Below are positions 38,020-48,409 of a stretch of DNA of 64,000 bases, one piece after another (the stretch's first letter is position 1; the number at the start of each line of letters is the position of its first letter). Made by a program: the position numbers and the translations under genes. The stretch is taken from assembly GCF_028686475.1 (NCBI RefSeq), contig NZ_JAQUCA010000006.1, forward strand, positions 1 to 64,000. Direction: 5' to 3'. The notes under the pieces are model-generated. The model made no database searches, was not told the DNA's origin, and saw only the letters and a program-made list of their open reading frames with translations. The DNA is from Giesbergeria sp. (lineage in GTDB: Bacteria; Pseudomonadota; Gammaproteobacteria; Burkholderiales; Burkholderiaceae_C).

Positions 38020-38628
38020 CTATTGGGTTGAGTGGACAGCGTCTGCGCCGCCGTCGGCGGGCTTAGTGCCACCACCACCGGCTTTTTTGCGCGCCGGAGC
38101 AATCATCATGATCATCTGGCGGCCTTCTAGGCGCGGAAACTGCTCGACCAAGATGGTATCGGCCAAATCATCGCGCAGGCGATTGAGCAAGGCCAAGCCC
38201 AGTTCTTGGTGGGTGATTTCACGGCCACGAAAACGCAGCGTGATTTTGCATTTGTCACCGTCGGCCAAAAAGCGGCGAATGTTACGCAGCTTGATGTTGT
38301 AGTCGCCATCATCGGTACCGGGGCGGAACTTGACTTCCTTGATTTCGATGACCGTCTGCTTGGCTTTGGCCTCGGCAGCACGTTTTTGCTCTTGGTATTT
38401 GAATTTGCCGTAGTCCATCAGGCGGCACACCGGCGGGTTGGCCGTGGCGGCAATTTCTACCAAATCCACATCCAACTCGCCTGCCATACGCAGGGCTTCC
38501 ATCAGGCTAACCACGCCCAGCGGCTCATTTTCAGGGCCGGACAGGCGCACCTCGGGGGCCATGATTTCACGGTTGAGGCGGTGCTTGCGCTCCTCACGGT
38601 GGCGACGATCACGAAATTCAGTAGCTAT
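38020..38628 (-). CDS. infC: translation initiation factor IF-3, probable AUA start
   Basis: IF-3 blocks premature subunit joining and proofreads the start codon. Homologous sequence begins at [20 protein letters not shown]. No ATG, GTG or TTG is well placed there. Instead an ATA codon at 38628-38626 follows AAGGTGA (38640-38634) at an ideal 6 nt spacing. A GTG at 38637 lies inside that Shine-Dalgarno, and the ATG at 38739 overlaps thrS. infC genes typically use rare start codons (AUU in E. coli) that IF-3 itself rejects, giving autoregulation. The C-terminal half ([20 protein letters not shown]) is standard. About 202 residues. Confidence 0.9.
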   Translation of the reverse strand: MATEFRDRRHREERKHRLNREIMAPEVRLSGPENEPLGVVSLMEALRMAGELDVDLVEIAATANPPVCRLMDYGKFKYQEQKRAAEAKAKQTVIEIKEVKFRPGTDDGDYNIKLRNIRRFLADGDKCKITLRFRGREITHQELGLALLNRLRDDLADTILVEQFPRLEGRQMIMMIAPARKKAGGGGTKPADGGADAVHSTQ

Positions 38629-38722
38629 GGCTATCACCTTCAGTCTAAATGCTACGAAAAGCGTAGCTGCTTGCAAACAGACAACAAGAACTGCGCCGTG
38701 ATGAAGTTGCTTAGAACCTCTA

Positions 38723-40642
38723 TCACTGCTTGGTGGCAACGGCTTGGGTGATCAGCTCGATGAACGCATCGACCGACATGACACCTAAATCTTTATTACC
38801 CCGGGCGCGCACTGCGACTGTACCGGCTGCACGTTCTTTATCGCCAGCGACAAGAATAAACGGCAGCTTCTGCATGGAATGCTCGCGTATTTTATACGTA
38901 ATCTTTTCATTACGAAGGTCTGTGATGACGCGCAGTGGCTGTTGGGGCAAGGCTTGTTGCAAACGGGCCACCACTTCGCGGCAATAATCGGCCTGATCGT
39001 CGGTGATGTTGAGTACCGCTACCTGCACTGGGGCCAGCCAAGTGGGCAGCGCACCGGCGTGTTCTTCAATCAAAATACCAATAAAGCGCTCTAGGCTGCC
39101 CACAATCGCGCGGTGCAAAATGACAGGGCGTTTGCGGCTGCCATCTTCGGCCACATACTCGGCATCGAGGCGCTCGCTCAGGTTAAAGTCCACCTGAATC
39201 GTGCCGCATTGCCATTCGCGGCCAATCGCGTCTTTGAGCGTGTATTCAATTTTGGGGCCGTAAAAAGCGCCATCGCCTTCGGAAATGACAAACTCGCAGC
39301 CCGAATGGCGCAGGCTGTCCATCAGCGCCTGCTCGGCCTTGTCCCACAACTCATCCGAGCCAATACGCGCCGCTGGCCGGGTCGAGACTTTGTACAAAAT
39401 ATGGGTAAAACCAAAATCGGCATAGACTTGCTTGAGCACCTGGGTGAAGGTGTCGCACTCGGGCAAAATTTGGTCTTCGGTGCAAAAAACGTGGCCATCG
39501 TCTTGCGTAAAGCCGCGCACGCGCATGATGCCATGCAGCCCGCCCGAAGGCTCGTTGCGGTGGCATTGGCCAAACTCGCCGTAGCGCAGCGGCAAATCGC
39601 GGTAGCTCTTGATGCCTTGCTTAAAAATCAGGATGTGGCCGGGACAGTTCATCGGCTTGAGCGCATAGTCGCGCTTTTCCGACTCGGTAATGAACATGTT
39701 GTCGCGGTACTTGTCCCAGTGGCCGGTTTTTTCCCACAGGGTTTTTTCTAAAATCTGCGGCCCTTTGACTTCTTGGTAGCCGTTTTGGCGATAAACACCG
39801 CGCATGTATTGCTCAACCTGCTGCCACAACGTCCAACCCTTGGGGTGCCAAAACACCAAACCGGGGGCGTGTTCGTCCATGTGGAACAAATCCAACTCGC
39901 GCCCCAGCTTGCGGTGGTCGCGCTTTTCGGCTTCTTCTAGGCGCGTTAGGTACTGTTGCAGCTCGTCTTTGCTCGTCCAAGCGGTGCCGTAGATGCGTTG
40001 CAGCATCTCGTTGCGGTGGTCGCCGCGCCAGTAGGCACCGGCCACCTTCATCAGCTTGAAGTGCTTGAGCTTGCCGGTGCTGGGCACATGCGGGCCACGG
40101 CACAGGTCTTCAAAGGCACCTTCGCGGTACAGGCTCACATCCTCGTTGCTGGGGATGCTGGCGATGAGTTCGGCCTTGTAATTTTCGCCCAAGCCTTTGA
40201 AGTAGGCCACGGCCTCGTCGCGTGGCAGCACGCGGCGCACGATAGGCTCATCCTTGTTGGCCAGTTCGCTCATTTTCTTTTCGATGGCGGCCAAGTCTTC
40301 AGGGGTGAACGGGCGCTTATAGGAAAAATCGTAATAAAAGCCGTTTTCCACCACCGGGCCAATCGTTACTTGGGCCTCGGGGAACAGCGTTTTGACGGCA
40401 TAGGCCAACAAGTGGGCGCTGGAGTGGCGAATCACCTCTAGGCCATCGGCATCTTTGGCCGTAATGATGGCCAAGGGGCTGTCTTGGGTGATTTGGTAGC
40501 TGGTATCGACCACCTTGTCGCCGATTTTGCCCGCCAGCGCCGCCTTGGCCAGACCGGCACCAATCGAGGCGGCGACTTCGGCCACCGTCACTGGGCCGGG
40601 AAATTGACGTTGCGAACCGTCTGGGAGCGTGATGTTCAACAT
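38723..40642 (-). CDS. thrS: threonyl-tRNA synthetase
   Basis: 639-residue class II synthetase with TGS domain ([20 protein letters not shown]), an editing domain with [11 protein letters not shown], and a catalytic core including [26 protein letters not shown] and [20 protein letters not shown]-terminal anticodon-binding domain follows. No clear Shine-Dalgarno precedes the ATG; the upstream 10-20 nt are the U-run of an intrinsic terminator. Expression is therefore likely set by attenuation through the leader peptide at 40728-40772. infC follows 94 nt downstream. Confidence 0.97.
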   Translation of the reverse strand: MLNITLPDGSQRQFPGPVTVAEVAASIGAGLAKAALAGKIGDKVVDTSYQITQDSPLAIITAKDADGLEVIRHSSAHLLAYAVKTLFPEAQVTIGPVVENGFYYDFSYKRPFTPEDLAAIEKKMSELANKDEPIVRRVLPRDEAVAYFKGLGENYKAELIASIPSNEDVSLYREGAFEDLCRGPHVPSTGKLKHFKLMKVAGAYWRGDHRNEMLQRIYGTAWTSKDELQQYLTRLEEAEKRDHRKLGRELDLFHMDEHAPGLVFWHPKGWTLWQQVEQYMRGVYRQNGYQEVKGPQILEKTLWEKTGHWDKYRDNMFITESEKRDYALKPMNCPGHILIFKQGIKSYRDLPLRYGEFGQCHRNEPSGGLHGIMRVRGFTQDDGHVFCTEDQILPECDTFTQVLKQVYADFGFTHILYKVSTRPAARIGSDELWDKAEQALMDSLRHSGCEFVISEGDGAFYGPKIEYTLKDAIGREWQCGTIQVDFNLSERLDAEYVAEDGSRKRPVILHRAIVGSLERFIGILIEEHAGALPTWLAPVQVAVLNITDDQADYCREVVARLQQALPQQPLRVITDLRNEKITYKIREHSMQKLPFILVAGDKERAAGTVAVRARGNKDLGVMSVDAFIELITQAVATKQ

Positions 40643-40650
40643 GGGACGAT

Positions 40651-40684
40651 AGAAAAATAAAAACGCGGCTCTGGGGCCGCGCTA
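40651..40684 (-). terminator. intrinsic terminator just before thrS (attenuator)
   Basis: On the minus strand GCGCGGC-CCCAGA-GCCGCGT (7 bp with a terminal wobble, extendable by an A-U pair) is followed by TTTTATTTTT, ending about nine bases before the thrS ATG. A terminator inside a leader this close to a gene start is the hallmark of transcription attenuation. Confidence 0.85.
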
Positions 40685-40727
40685 AAAACAAGAAAGAAAA
40701 CCGGTGCAGGCGCGAACTGCCGCCCCC

Positions 40728-40772
40728 TCAAAGGGCAGAAAAAAACTCCGTGGTGGTAGTTCGCGGTGTCAT
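40728..40772 (-). CDS. thrS leader peptide (Thr-rich, 14 residues)
   Basis: A 14-codon ORF, MTPRTTTTEFFSAL, with five threonine codons (ACA, ACT, ACC, ACC, ACG), four of them consecutive. It is preceded by AAAGG at about 10 nt. It ends 44 nt before the terminator stem. The segment CGCGAACT inside the leader ORF (40766-40759) is perfectly complementary to AGTTCGCG downstream (40718-40711). That segment's CGCGC could instead pair with GCGCG of the terminator stem, giving pause and antiterminator alternatives. Low charged tRNA-Thr would stall ribosomes on the Thr run and permit thrS transcription. The mechanism is inferred from layout. Confidence 0.75.
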   Translation of the reverse strand: MTPRTTTTEFFSAL

Positions 40773-40844
40773 AACCGGGGTGCCTTTCTTGCACTGAAAA
40801 AGGAGAAAGTGAAGCCCCGATTGTCCCATAAAACCCAGCGGCCT

Positions 40845-41813
40845 TTACTTGCCCCGTGCTGGCAACACACCATGCAAGGTAGCGGCCAAGTCTTCGGCAG
40901 AAAATTTGGCCACGTAGCCATCGGCACCCACGCCGCGCACATGGTCTTCGTTGGCCGAACCTGAGAGCGAGGAGTGAATCACCACCGGCAGCCCCTTAAA
41001 GCGGGCATCGCCTTTGATATTGCGCGTCAGGGTAAAGCCGTCCATCTCGGGCATCTCCAAGTCGGTCAGTACCAAACACACCTTGTCCATGATGGTTTTG
41101 CCCTCGGCATGGGCTTGGTCCGCCAGCACTTGCAGCCTGTCCCAAGCCTCTTTGCCGGTTTTGACCATCTCGTAAGGCGCGTGCAGGTGCTGCAATTCTT
41201 GCTCAATCAGGGTACGGGCCACAAACGAATCATCCGCCGCCAAAATGATGGTGCCGTTTTTGATGTTGAGCTGTGAACGCGGCTTTTGCGATTCATTGGC
41301 GCTTTGCTCTTGTGGCGTGACCATTTGCAAAATGGCCTCGACATCCAGCACTTGGGCCAAGCGCGTGCCATCGGTATTGCCGTCTAAACGGGCAATGCTG
41401 GTAACGAGCTTGCCAGCAGCGCCGCTGCTTTCAGCAGACAACACTTGGTTCCAATCCAAACGCACAATATCTTCTACCGATTCGACCGCAAAGGCTTGCG
41501 TCGTGCGGGCAAACTCGGTCACCAGCATGATGTTCAAACCCGTAGTTGGCTTGCAGCCCACGATAGCGGGCAAATCCAGCACCGGAATCACCTGACCACG
41601 CAAATTGACCACCCCCAAAGAATGGGCTGAACCACCGGCAATCGGCGTGATGCTGGGCATGGCCACAATCTCGCGGATTTTGAACACATTGATGCCAAAC
41701 AGCTCCGATTGTCCCAGTGCAGTATCTGTTCCTAGACGAAACAGCAGCAGCTCAAACTTGTTGGAACTGGTGAGGTTGGTCCGCTCATCAATCTCGTGTT
41801 GTACAGATTTCAT
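40845..41813 (-). CDS. cheV: CheV, CheW-response regulator chemotaxis coupling protein
   Basis: 322-residue fusion of an N-terminal CheW domain (about 15-170; SLGVVNLRGQVIPVLDL) with a C-terminal receiver domain (about 186-322). The acidic pocket is D194/D195, the phospho-acceptor is Asp251 (LTDLEMPEMDGF), and the conserved Lys lies in YVAKFSAEDL. CheV couples chemoreceptors to CheA and is adjustable by phosphorylation. It is divergent from a diguanylate cyclase gene across about 210 nt (41814-42022), which holds no other gene I can support. Confidence 0.92.
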   Translation of the reverse strand: MKSVQHEIDERTNLTSSNKFELLLFRLGTDTALGQSELFGINVFKIREIVAMPSITPIAGGSAHSLGVVNLRGQVIPVLDLPAIVGCKPTTGLNIMLVTEFARTTQAFAVESVEDIVRLDWNQVLSAESSGAAGKLVTSIARLDGNTDGTRLAQVLDVEAILQMVTPQEQSANESQKPRSQLNIKNGTIILAADDSFVARTLIEQELQHLHAPYEMVKTGKEAWDRLQVLADQAHAEGKTIMDKVCLVLTDLEMPEMDGFTLTRNIKGDARFKGLPVVIHSSLSGSANEDHVRGVGADGYVAKFSAEDLAATLHGVLPARGK

Positions 41814-42022
41814 TCCATGTCCTTTGCGCGGAGACTCGCGCGGGCAAATTTTAGGCTCTGGCGTGTGCTTCTACATGACTATACAAAAGAAAAATCCAAG
41901 CCAGCGTCGCCCGAGGCTAACACCAGTACCGACTGCGAGGATGGCCTACCATTGCAGCCCCCCAGCCAAACAACAGAATACTTTTTTCTACATCCTCTTT
42001 TGGAGAGGCCGCAGCCCAAGCC

Positions 42023-43723
42023 ATGCTTTTAGGATTGATACCCCGCTCATTTCGCAGTCGCATGGCGACTTTTTTTGGCTTGCTGTCTTTGCTGGTGGGT
42101 CTGCCAACCTACCTCTACGTGAGTGAGGTGTACCGAGAACAGCTGCTGCGCGACCGACGTGAATACCTCAATGCCTTGACGGCTTCGGCGGCCACCGTAA
42201 TCGCAGAGAATTTGGTAGAGCGCCGCCGCGAAATAGAGCTGTTGGCACAAACTACACTTTACCGGCGTGCCCCACTCGACAGCCCTGAGTTTCGCCCCAG
42301 CTTAGAGCGGCTAAAACAGTCTTATCCGCATTATTCTTGGATTGGCTTGGCCGATGCCGAAGGCCAAGTGCGCGCCGCCACCTCCAACCACCTGCTTCGG
42401 GCCAGCGTGGCGCAACGCCCCTGGTTTCAACAGGGGCGCACTGGCATTTTTACCGGCGATTTGCACGAAGCCCTGTTGTTGGCCAAACTACTGCAAAAAC
42501 CCATACAGGGGCAGCCGATTCGGTTTATTGATTTTGCCGCCCCGGTATATGACGATGCCGGTGTATTGCGCGGTGTATTAGCCGCCCATGCCCATTGGCA
42601 GTGGGCCGGAGATGTGCTGCAAGTGGTCAGGCCGCGCAATGCCGAAGAACTGGGTTTGGATTTGTTCATCGTCAACCGCAACAACGAAGTCATCTACCCA
42701 GAAAATATCCCCACCGCGCTGAAAGTGCCCACCCCCGAGCAGCTGCGCCAGCCCGAAACGGGCTACTTCCACAACTGGGGCCAAGAGCAAGGCACGCTGT
42801 ACCTCACGGCCAGTGCGGCCATTCAAAACCCCGTACCTGCCACCCCGTTAGAGTGGCGCGTGGTGGCACGCCAGCCAGCAAAAACTATCTTGACCGATGT
42901 GTGGGCTTTACAGCAGGTGATTTTATGGGCCTCTGGAGCTGCTGGCATCGCCTTTTTGTTGTTGGCATGGCTAGTGGCCAACCACATCAGCCACCCACTA
43001 AAGCGCCTGACCAGCATTGCGCGCCGCATTGAACGCGGCGAAGAAAAAGTATTGTTCGATGGCAATTTTGAGGCGCTAGAACTGCAACGCCTCTCCAATG
43101 CCTTGCAAGGCATGTATTCCACCCTGTTGGCGCAAAAAGAATCCTTAGCCCAAAACAACCAAATTTTGGAGGCCAAAGTGGTCGAGCGCACCGCCGAGCT
43201 ACAGCAGCTCAATGCAGCACTAGACCGGCAAGCCCGCACCGATGCCCTGACCGGCCTGCCCAACCGCCGCCAAACCTACGAGCGGCTAGAAGAAGAATTT
43301 CTCCGCTTTCAACGCAGCCATGAGCCTTACAGCATCCTGATGCTGGATATTGATTTTTTCAAGAAAATCAATGACACCCACGGCCATGCCACAGGCGACA
43401 TCGTGCTGCAACAGGTGGCGCACACTTTGCGCCAATCGGTGCGCGAGGTGGATTTGGTCGGGCGCGTGGGGGGTGAAGAATTTATGGTTATTCTGCCCAT
43501 GACCCACCTGGACCAAGCGCTGTTGGTGGCAGAAAAAATCCGCCAGACAGTGGTTAATACCCCGATAGAGCCAGTAGGGCACATTACCCTGAGCCTCGGG
43601 GCGCAAGAAGTAGGCGTGGTAGATAAAAACCCACACGAGGCGGTAGAACAAGCGGACCAGTGCTTGTACCAAGCCAAGCAACAAGGGCGCAACCGGGTGG
43701 TGGCCTTCGGGTGCTTGGACTAA
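42023..43723 (+). CDS. membrane diguanylate cyclase (Cache-HAMP-coiled coil-GGDEF)
   Basis: 566-residue signalling enzyme predicted to make cyclic di-GMP. A membrane helix (about 15-30) precedes a periplasmic double-Cache sensor (about 35-295; VREVD region not included). A second helix (about 298-318), a HAMP segment (ISHPLKRLTSIARRIERGEE) and a coiled coil lead to the GGDEF domain. The active-site motif is GGEEF (483-487). An inhibitory I-site RxxD lies five residues upstream (R474, D477), so product feedback is likely. Its stop overlaps that of the convergent SulP gene by 4 nt. Pairing with divergent cheV suggests control of motility. Confidence 0.9.
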   Translation: MLLGLIPRSFRSRMATFFGLLSLLVGLPTYLYVSEVYREQLLRDRREYLNALTASAATVIAENLVERRREIELLAQTTLYRRAPLDSPEFRPSLERLKQSYPHYSWIGLADAEGQVRAATSNHLLRASVAQRPWFQQGRTGIFTGDLHEALLLAKLLQKPIQGQPIRFIDFAAPVYDDAGVLRGVLAAHAHWQWAGDVLQVVRPRNAEELGLDLFIVNRNNEVIYPENIPTALKVPTPEQLRQPETGYFHNWGQEQGTLYLTASAAIQNPVPATPLEWRVVARQPAKTILTDVWALQQVILWASGAAGIAFLLLAWLVANHISHPLKRLTSIARRIERGEEKVLFDGNFEALELQRLSNALQGMYSTLLAQKESLAQNNQILEAKVVERTAELQQLNAALDRQARTDALTGLPNRRQTYERLEEEFLRFQRSHEPYSILMLDIDFFKKINDTHGHATGDIVLQQVAHTLRQSVREVDLVGRVGGEEFMVILPMTHLDQALLVAEKIRQTVVNTPIEPVGHITLSLGAQEVGVVDKNPHEAVEQADQCLYQAKQQGRNRVVAFGCLD

Positions 43724-45411
43724 GAGGCCGTCGCCTCATACAGCGCGTTTTGCGTCGTCACCCGTTGCACAAAACCCGAGCGCTCCATCAAAGAGCGCGG
43801 TTGTTCTTGCGCTTGGTACAGGTGCAACACGCCACCGCGCAAGCCTACCGCCTTGAGAATTTGTTCTAACCCATCCAAGCCCGTGGTGTCGAGCGCAAAC
43901 AAGCCTTTCATGTCCAACACCACCTCGGCACCGGCGGGGCCAGATTCAATCGTTTGCACCAGCGGGTCTATCTTGGCCATCGCACCAAAAAACAACGCGC
44001 CATGCAGTTGCCACACCAGCCGAGGCCGTGCAGGCGCGGCGCCTGTATTGGTGCTTGTTTCGGTGGCCGAGGCAGGTACCAGCTCGGCGCGAAACAAGGC
44101 CCCCATGCGCCGCACAAACAGCACACAGGCCAGCGCCAGCCCCACCTCTACCGCTACCGTCAAATCGAACACTACCGTTAGGAAAAAAGTGCCCAACATC
44201 AACAGCCGGTAATGGTTGCTGAAATGTTTGAGGCGCACAAACTCATGCCACTCGCCCATGTTCCAAGCGACAAACAACAAAATACCGGCCAACACCGCCA
44301 GCGGAATATGCAGCGCCAGCGGTGCCGCCAGCAGCACAATCAGCGCCAATACCAAGGCATGGACGATGCCTGCCATCGGCGTCGTGGCCCCAGCGCGCAG
44401 GTTGGTAACGGTGCGGGCAATGGTGCCCGTTACGGGCATACCGCCAAAAAACGGCACTACTAAATTGGCCACACCTTGCGCCATCAGTTCTTGGTTCGGG
44501 TCGTGCTTGCGGATGTGCGGGTCGGTGGCCAATTGGTCGGCCACGCGCGCGCAGAGTAAAGATTCAATCGCGCCCAGCAGGGCGATGGTCAGGGTAGGGG
44601 TGGCCAACAGGCGTGCAGTCTCCCAAGAAAACGACGGCAACGCAAATGCTGGCGGTTGTTGTGGAATGCCACCAAAGCGGCTGCCAATGGTTTCTACTGG
44701 CAACTCCAGCAGGTAGGCCAGTGCCGTGAGTGTGACCAGCGCCACCACTGGTGCTGGCACACGGGCAAACGCGCGCACTGTATGCCCTTCGGCCACGCGC
44801 AACACCGGCGAGCCTTTCAGAAACAAACGCGGCCACAGAAACAAGCCCGCCAAACAGGCCAGCCCCAGCGCCAAGGCATGGAGATTCACGGTATCCATAT
44901 GCAGGGCCAGCACCTGCACCTGCGAGAAAAAATTGCCCGGCATTTTTTCAATGCTCAGCCCGAGCCAATCTTTGAGCTGCGACAGCGCAATCAACACCGC
45001 AATGCCATTGGTAAAGCCAATCACGATACTGACCGGGACAAAACGCACCAAATTGCCCAGCCGAAACAGCCCCAGCGCCAACAGCAGCACCCCAGCGCAA
45101 GCGGTAGAAATGAGCAGATTGGCGACACCGTAGCGCTCGACAATGCCATACACAATCACGATGAACGCCCCCGCTGGCCCGGCAATTTGCACATTGGTAC
45201 CGCCCAACAGCGACACCAATACCCCGCCAATAATCGCCGTCCACAGCCCCGCCTCGGGCTTGAGGCCACTGGCAATGGCAAAAGCCATCGCCAAGGGCAG
45301 GGCCACAATGCCCACCGTGGCACCGGCACCGATGTCGGTCAGGGCGCGGCTGCGGTCATAGCCACGCAAAGCATCCAAAATACGGGGACGAAAAGCAAAA
45401 GACCAAGACAT
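43720..45411 (-). CDS. SulP-family anion transporter with STAS domain
   Basis: From the ATG at 45411 (MSWSFAFRPRILDALRGYDR) the product is 563 residues. It has ten or more membrane segments with the SulP motifs AGATVGIVALPLAMAFAIASG and GFTNGIAVLIAL. A cytoplasmic STAS domain at the C-terminus contains VVLDMKGLFALDTTGLDGLE. Substrates in the family include sulfate, bicarbonate and other anions; sequence alone does not decide. It is downstream of an MscS-type gene. Confidence 0.88.
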   Translation of the reverse strand: MSWSFAFRPRILDALRGYDRSRALTDIGAGATVGIVALPLAMAFAIASGLKPEAGLWTAIIGGVLVSLLGGTNVQIAGPAGAFIVIVYGIVERYGVANLLISTACAGVLLLALGLFRLGNLVRFVPVSIVIGFTNGIAVLIALSQLKDWLGLSIEKMPGNFFSQVQVLALHMDTVNLHALALGLACLAGLFLWPRLFLKGSPVLRVAEGHTVRAFARVPAPVVALVTLTALAYLLELPVETIGSRFGGIPQQPPAFALPSFSWETARLLATPTLTIALLGAIESLLCARVADQLATDPHIRKHDPNQELMAQGVANLVVPFFGGMPVTGTIARTVTNLRAGATTPMAGIVHALVLALIVLLAAPLALHIPLAVLAGILLFVAWNMGEWHEFVRLKHFSNHYRLLMLGTFFLTVVFDLTVAVEVGLALACVLFVRRMGALFRAELVPASATETSTNTGAAPARPRLVWQLHGALFFGAMAKIDPLVQTIESGPAGAEVVLDMKGLFALDTTGLDGLEQILKAVGLRGGVLHLYQAQEQPRSLMERSGFVQRVTTQNALYEATAS

Positions 45412-45519
45412 GCACGCTCCACAAAAAGCCATTGGGCCAAAGACAGCACTGCCGGGAACGGTGCCCATGTTGGCAACCGCGACCCCGGCAGCAGCGCTAA
45501 AGTGTAAACAGCAAAAAAA

Positions 45520-46173
45520 TCAGTCGCTATTGCCGACAACCCGCCCCGGCGGCACAAGCGCTTGTGCGTTTGGAGTGGCCTCGGCGGTTGGCGTACTGCT
45601 GGGGGTAGCCAGCACCTGTCCGCCTTTCCAGCGGCGCAACACGCGCTGAAAAATCAAAGCATTGGGAATTTGCAAAAAGCTGCCGGGCGTGGCGCTATCT
45701 TCTAACGTGGTGTAGAGCATATTGATGTCAATCACCCGACCCTTGGCACCGGGTTTTTCTGCGGTATCAAGTAGCTCGATGGTGTCGCCCAAACTGAACG
45801 GCCCGACGGTAAAAATCAGCAGCGCACAAAACAGATTCGACAGCACACTCCAAGCGGCAAAAAAAGCCACCGCCCCCACCGTGGCAAAGCCGGTGAAGGC
45901 CGTCCACAGCACCGTGGCCGAGACCCCTAGGCGCTCCAGCACCAACAACAGCGCACTGGCCAAAATGGTCCAGCGCAACAAGCCGTTGATGGGCACCGTT
46001 AACTCCAACGGCATGTGGTAATGGGCACCAGCCCTGTCCACTAAGCGCAGTACCAGCCGCTGCAAGGCCCACGCGGCCAGCAAGATGAGCAAAATTTGCC
46101 CACCCGGAATGATGACTTCCAGCCAATCTTGCGCCCATTCGGGCAATTGGTCTTGCCAGTTGCGCTTGGCCAT
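45520..46173 (-). CDS. MscS-family mechanosensitive channel (short)
   Basis: 217-residue protein with two or three N-terminal membrane helices, the pore-lining helix (TAFTGFATVGAVAFFAAWSV) and the beta domain (FSLGDTIELLD, GRVIDINMLYTTLED, IPNALIFQRVLRRW). It lacks the full C-terminal alpha/beta cage of E. coli MscS. It lies 18 nt after lysS on the same strand and probably shares its transcript. Confidence 0.88.
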   Translation of the reverse strand: MAKRNWQDQLPEWAQDWLEVIIPGGQILLILLAAWALQRLVLRLVDRAGAHYHMPLELTVPINGLLRWTILASALLLVLERLGVSATVLWTAFTGFATVGAVAFFAAWSVLSNLFCALLIFTVGPFSLGDTIELLDTAEKPGAKGRVIDINMLYTTLEDSATPGSFLQIPNALIFQRVLRRWKGGQVLATPSSTPTAEATPNAQALVPPGRVVGNSD

Positions 46174-46191
46174 ACTCTGAGCGTATTTTGC

Positions 46192-47736
46192 TTAAAGTTC
46201 GCGGCGCAGCGCCGGGAACAAAATCACATCACGGATGCTGGGGCTATCGGTCAGCAACATCATCAGGCGGTCGATGCCAATACCGCAACCACCGGCGGGT
46301 GGCATACCGTACTCTAAGGCGCGCACAAAGTCGTGGTCGTAGTACATGGCTTCATCATCGCCTGCGTGTTTGTTGTCCACTTGGGCATGGAAGCGCGCTG
46401 CTTGGTCTTCGGCATCGTTAAGCTCGCTAAAGCCGTTGCCAAACTCGCGCCCAGTGATATACAACTCGAAGCGCTCGGTCACTTCGGGGCGCTGGTCGTT
46501 GGCACGCGCCAGCGGGCTGATTTCGGTCGGATGCTCCATGATGAAGGTAGGCTGCCAGAGTTTGTCTTCTACCGTCTCTTCAAAATACAGTACCTGCAAA
46601 CCGGCCAGTGTGCGCTGCGAGAGGCGATGTTTGGCCTCAGTAAGGCCCAGTTTTTGCAGTGCCGCCAGCAACCACGCGGCATCATCGACATGGTCACCGG
46701 CGTCGGTGTGCGCGATGATGGCTTCGCGGATGGTGAGGCGTTGGAAGGGTTGGCTCAAATCGACCCCCCGGTCTTGGTAGGACAGCTCCAAAGTGCCCAC
46801 GGCCTTCATGGCGGCATCGCGCACCAGCGCTTCGGTAAAGTCCATCAAATCGCGGTAGTTCCAATAGGCGGCGTAGAACTCCATCATGGTGAACTCGGGG
46901 TTGTGGCGCACCGAGATACCCTCATTGCGGAAGTTGCGGTTGATTTCAAACACGCGCTCAAAGCCGCCCACCAGCAGGCGCTTGAGGTACAACTCGGGCG
47001 CAATGCGTAGGTACATCTCCTGCTCTAGCGCGTTGTGGTGCGTGACAAACGGCTTGGCATTGGCCCCACCGGGAATCGGGTGCAGCATCGGGGTTTCTAC
47101 TTCTAAGAAGTTGTGCTGCACCATGAAATCACGAATTCCACTGACGGCCTTGCTGCGTGCAATAAAGCGGCGGCGGGCCGCTTCGTCGGTCATTAAATCG
47201 ACATAGCGTTGGCGGTATTTGACTTCTTGGTCGGCCACGCCGTGGAACTTGTCTGGCATGGGGCGCAGGCTCTTGGTGAGCAAGCGCAGTTGCGTCACTT
47301 TGATGGTCAACTCGCCGGTTTTGGTCTTAAAGGCTGTGCCTTCGGCACCGATGATGTCGCCCAAATCCCAATGTTTGAAGGCGGCATACAGCTCTTCGCC
47401 CAGCGCATCGCGCGTAACGTACAGTTGAATGCGGCCACCGGTGCTGCCCAAGGAGCCATCTTGCACCGTGGCAAAGCTGGCCTTGCCCATCACGCGCTTG
47501 AGCATCATGCGCCCGGCCACCGACAAAGTGACGGCTTGTGCTTCTAGCGCCTCGGCGCTGGTGTCGGCATATTGTTGCTGCAAATCAGCCGCGTGGTGCG
47601 CCGGTTTGAAATCATTAGGAAAGGCCACGCCATTGCTACCTTGCAGCGATTGGCGCAAGGCGCGCAGTTTGTCGCGGCGCTCGGCCATGAGTTGGTTTTC
47701 GTCTTGGGAGGGAGAGGCGTGAAGATGGTCAGACAT
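46192..47736 (-). CDS. lysS: lysyl-tRNA synthetase (class II)
   Basis: 514-residue class II enzyme with an N-terminal OB-fold anticodon-binding domain ([21 protein letters not shown]). Catalytic motifs are [38 protein letters not shown] (motif 2) and [16 protein letters not shown] (motif 3). It is divergent from the YggT gene across 120 nt, which includes a small hairpin (47767-47780) of doubtful meaning. Confidence 0.96.
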   Translation of the reverse strand: MSDHLHASPSQDENQLMAERRDKLRALRQSLQGSNGVAFPNDFKPAHHAADLQQQYADTSAEALEAQAVTLSVAGRMMLKRVMGKASFATVQDGSLGSTGGRIQLYVTRDALGEELYAAFKHWDLGDIIGAEGTAFKTKTGELTIKVTQLRLLTKSLRPMPDKFHGVADQEVKYRQRYVDLMTDEAARRRFIARSKAVSGIRDFMVQHNFLEVETPMLHPIPGGANAKPFVTHHNALEQEMYLRIAPELYLKRLLVGGFERVFEINRNFRNEGISVRHNPEFTMMEFYAAYWNYRDLMDFTEALVRDAAMKAVGTLELSYQDRGVDLSQPFQRLTIREAIIAHTDAGDHVDDAAWLLAALQKLGLTEAKHRLSQRTLAGLQVLYFEETVEDKLWQPTFIMEHPTEISPLARANDQRPEVTERFELYITGREFGNGFSELNDAEDQAARFHAQVDNKHAGDDEAMYYDHDFVRALEYGMPPAGGCGIGIDRLMMLLTDSPSIRDVILFPALRREL

Positions 47737-47856
47737 AGGTGCCGTCGGTGCGGGACGTAAAAATGGGGCTGCGAGCAGCCAAACCGCTAATTTTATGGGC
47801 TTGGGGCTATCATCAGCCTAAGCGCACCCCGCGCACCAGAATTTGCGACTCTCATC

Positions 47857-48405
47857 ATGCTTTACCAGATTGTTTCTTTTTTGCTGGACGTGGCCGCTGG
47901 CCTGTTGTCTGGCGCTTGTTTGCTGCGCTTGTATATGCAATGGCAGCGCGTACCGTTTGGCAACCCGGTCGGGCAGGTGGTGTTTGCCCTGAGCGATTGG
48001 CTGATTTTGCCGCTACGCAAAATCATACCTCCCTTGGGTGGTATTGATATGGCCAGCTTGTTGGCGGCTGCGCTGGTGCAGTTGTTGCAATACCTGGTGT
48101 TGTGGTTGTTGTTGGGCGCAGGCTCGGGCTGGCTGTGGTTGCCTTGGCTGGCTTTGTGTGGGCTGGCACAGGTCGCCCTGACGGGCATGACGGGCATCAT
48201 CCTGGTGCAGGTGGTGCTATCGTGGGTGCAAACGCGCTCGCCCATTGCAGACATTATTTACCGGCTCAGTGAGCCACTACTGCGCCCCTTGCGCCGGGTG
48301 GTGCCGCTGGTGGGCGGGGTCGATTTTGCGCCGCTGGTGCTGCTGGTGCTGCTGCAAGTGGCGGTGATGGTGTTGGGCTACGTGCAAACTTCCGTGTTGC
48401 GTTAA
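47857..48405 (+). CDS. YggT-family membrane protein
   Basis: 182-residue inner-membrane protein with two copies of the YggT repeat: IRMxQ-like LLRLYMQWQRVPFGNPVGQ...SDWLILPLRKIIP in the first half, and VLSWVQTRSP...LSEPLLRPLRRVVPLVGGVD in the second. The family has been linked to osmotic tolerance and cell division, but its function is not settled. It converges on dnaB with a 4 nt gap. Confidence 0.9.
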   Translation: MLYQIVSFLLDVAAGLLSGACLLRLYMQWQRVPFGNPVGQVVFALSDWLILPLRKIIPPLGGIDMASLLAAALVQLLQYLVLWLLLGAGSGWLWLPWLALCGLAQVALTGMTGIILVQVVLSWVQTRSPIADIIYRLSEPLLRPLRRVVPLVGGVDFAPLVLLVLLQVAVMVLGYVQTSVLR

Positions 48406-48409
48406 AAGC

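Noticed and set aside
46375-47010. Plus-strand ORF opposite lysS
   Set aside because: It is a shadow of lysS codons with no domain or ribosome site.
47761-47790. Possible attenuator before lysS
   Set aside because: The stem GGCTG/CAGCC is only 5 bp, the T-run is offset, and no Lys-rich leader ORF was found.
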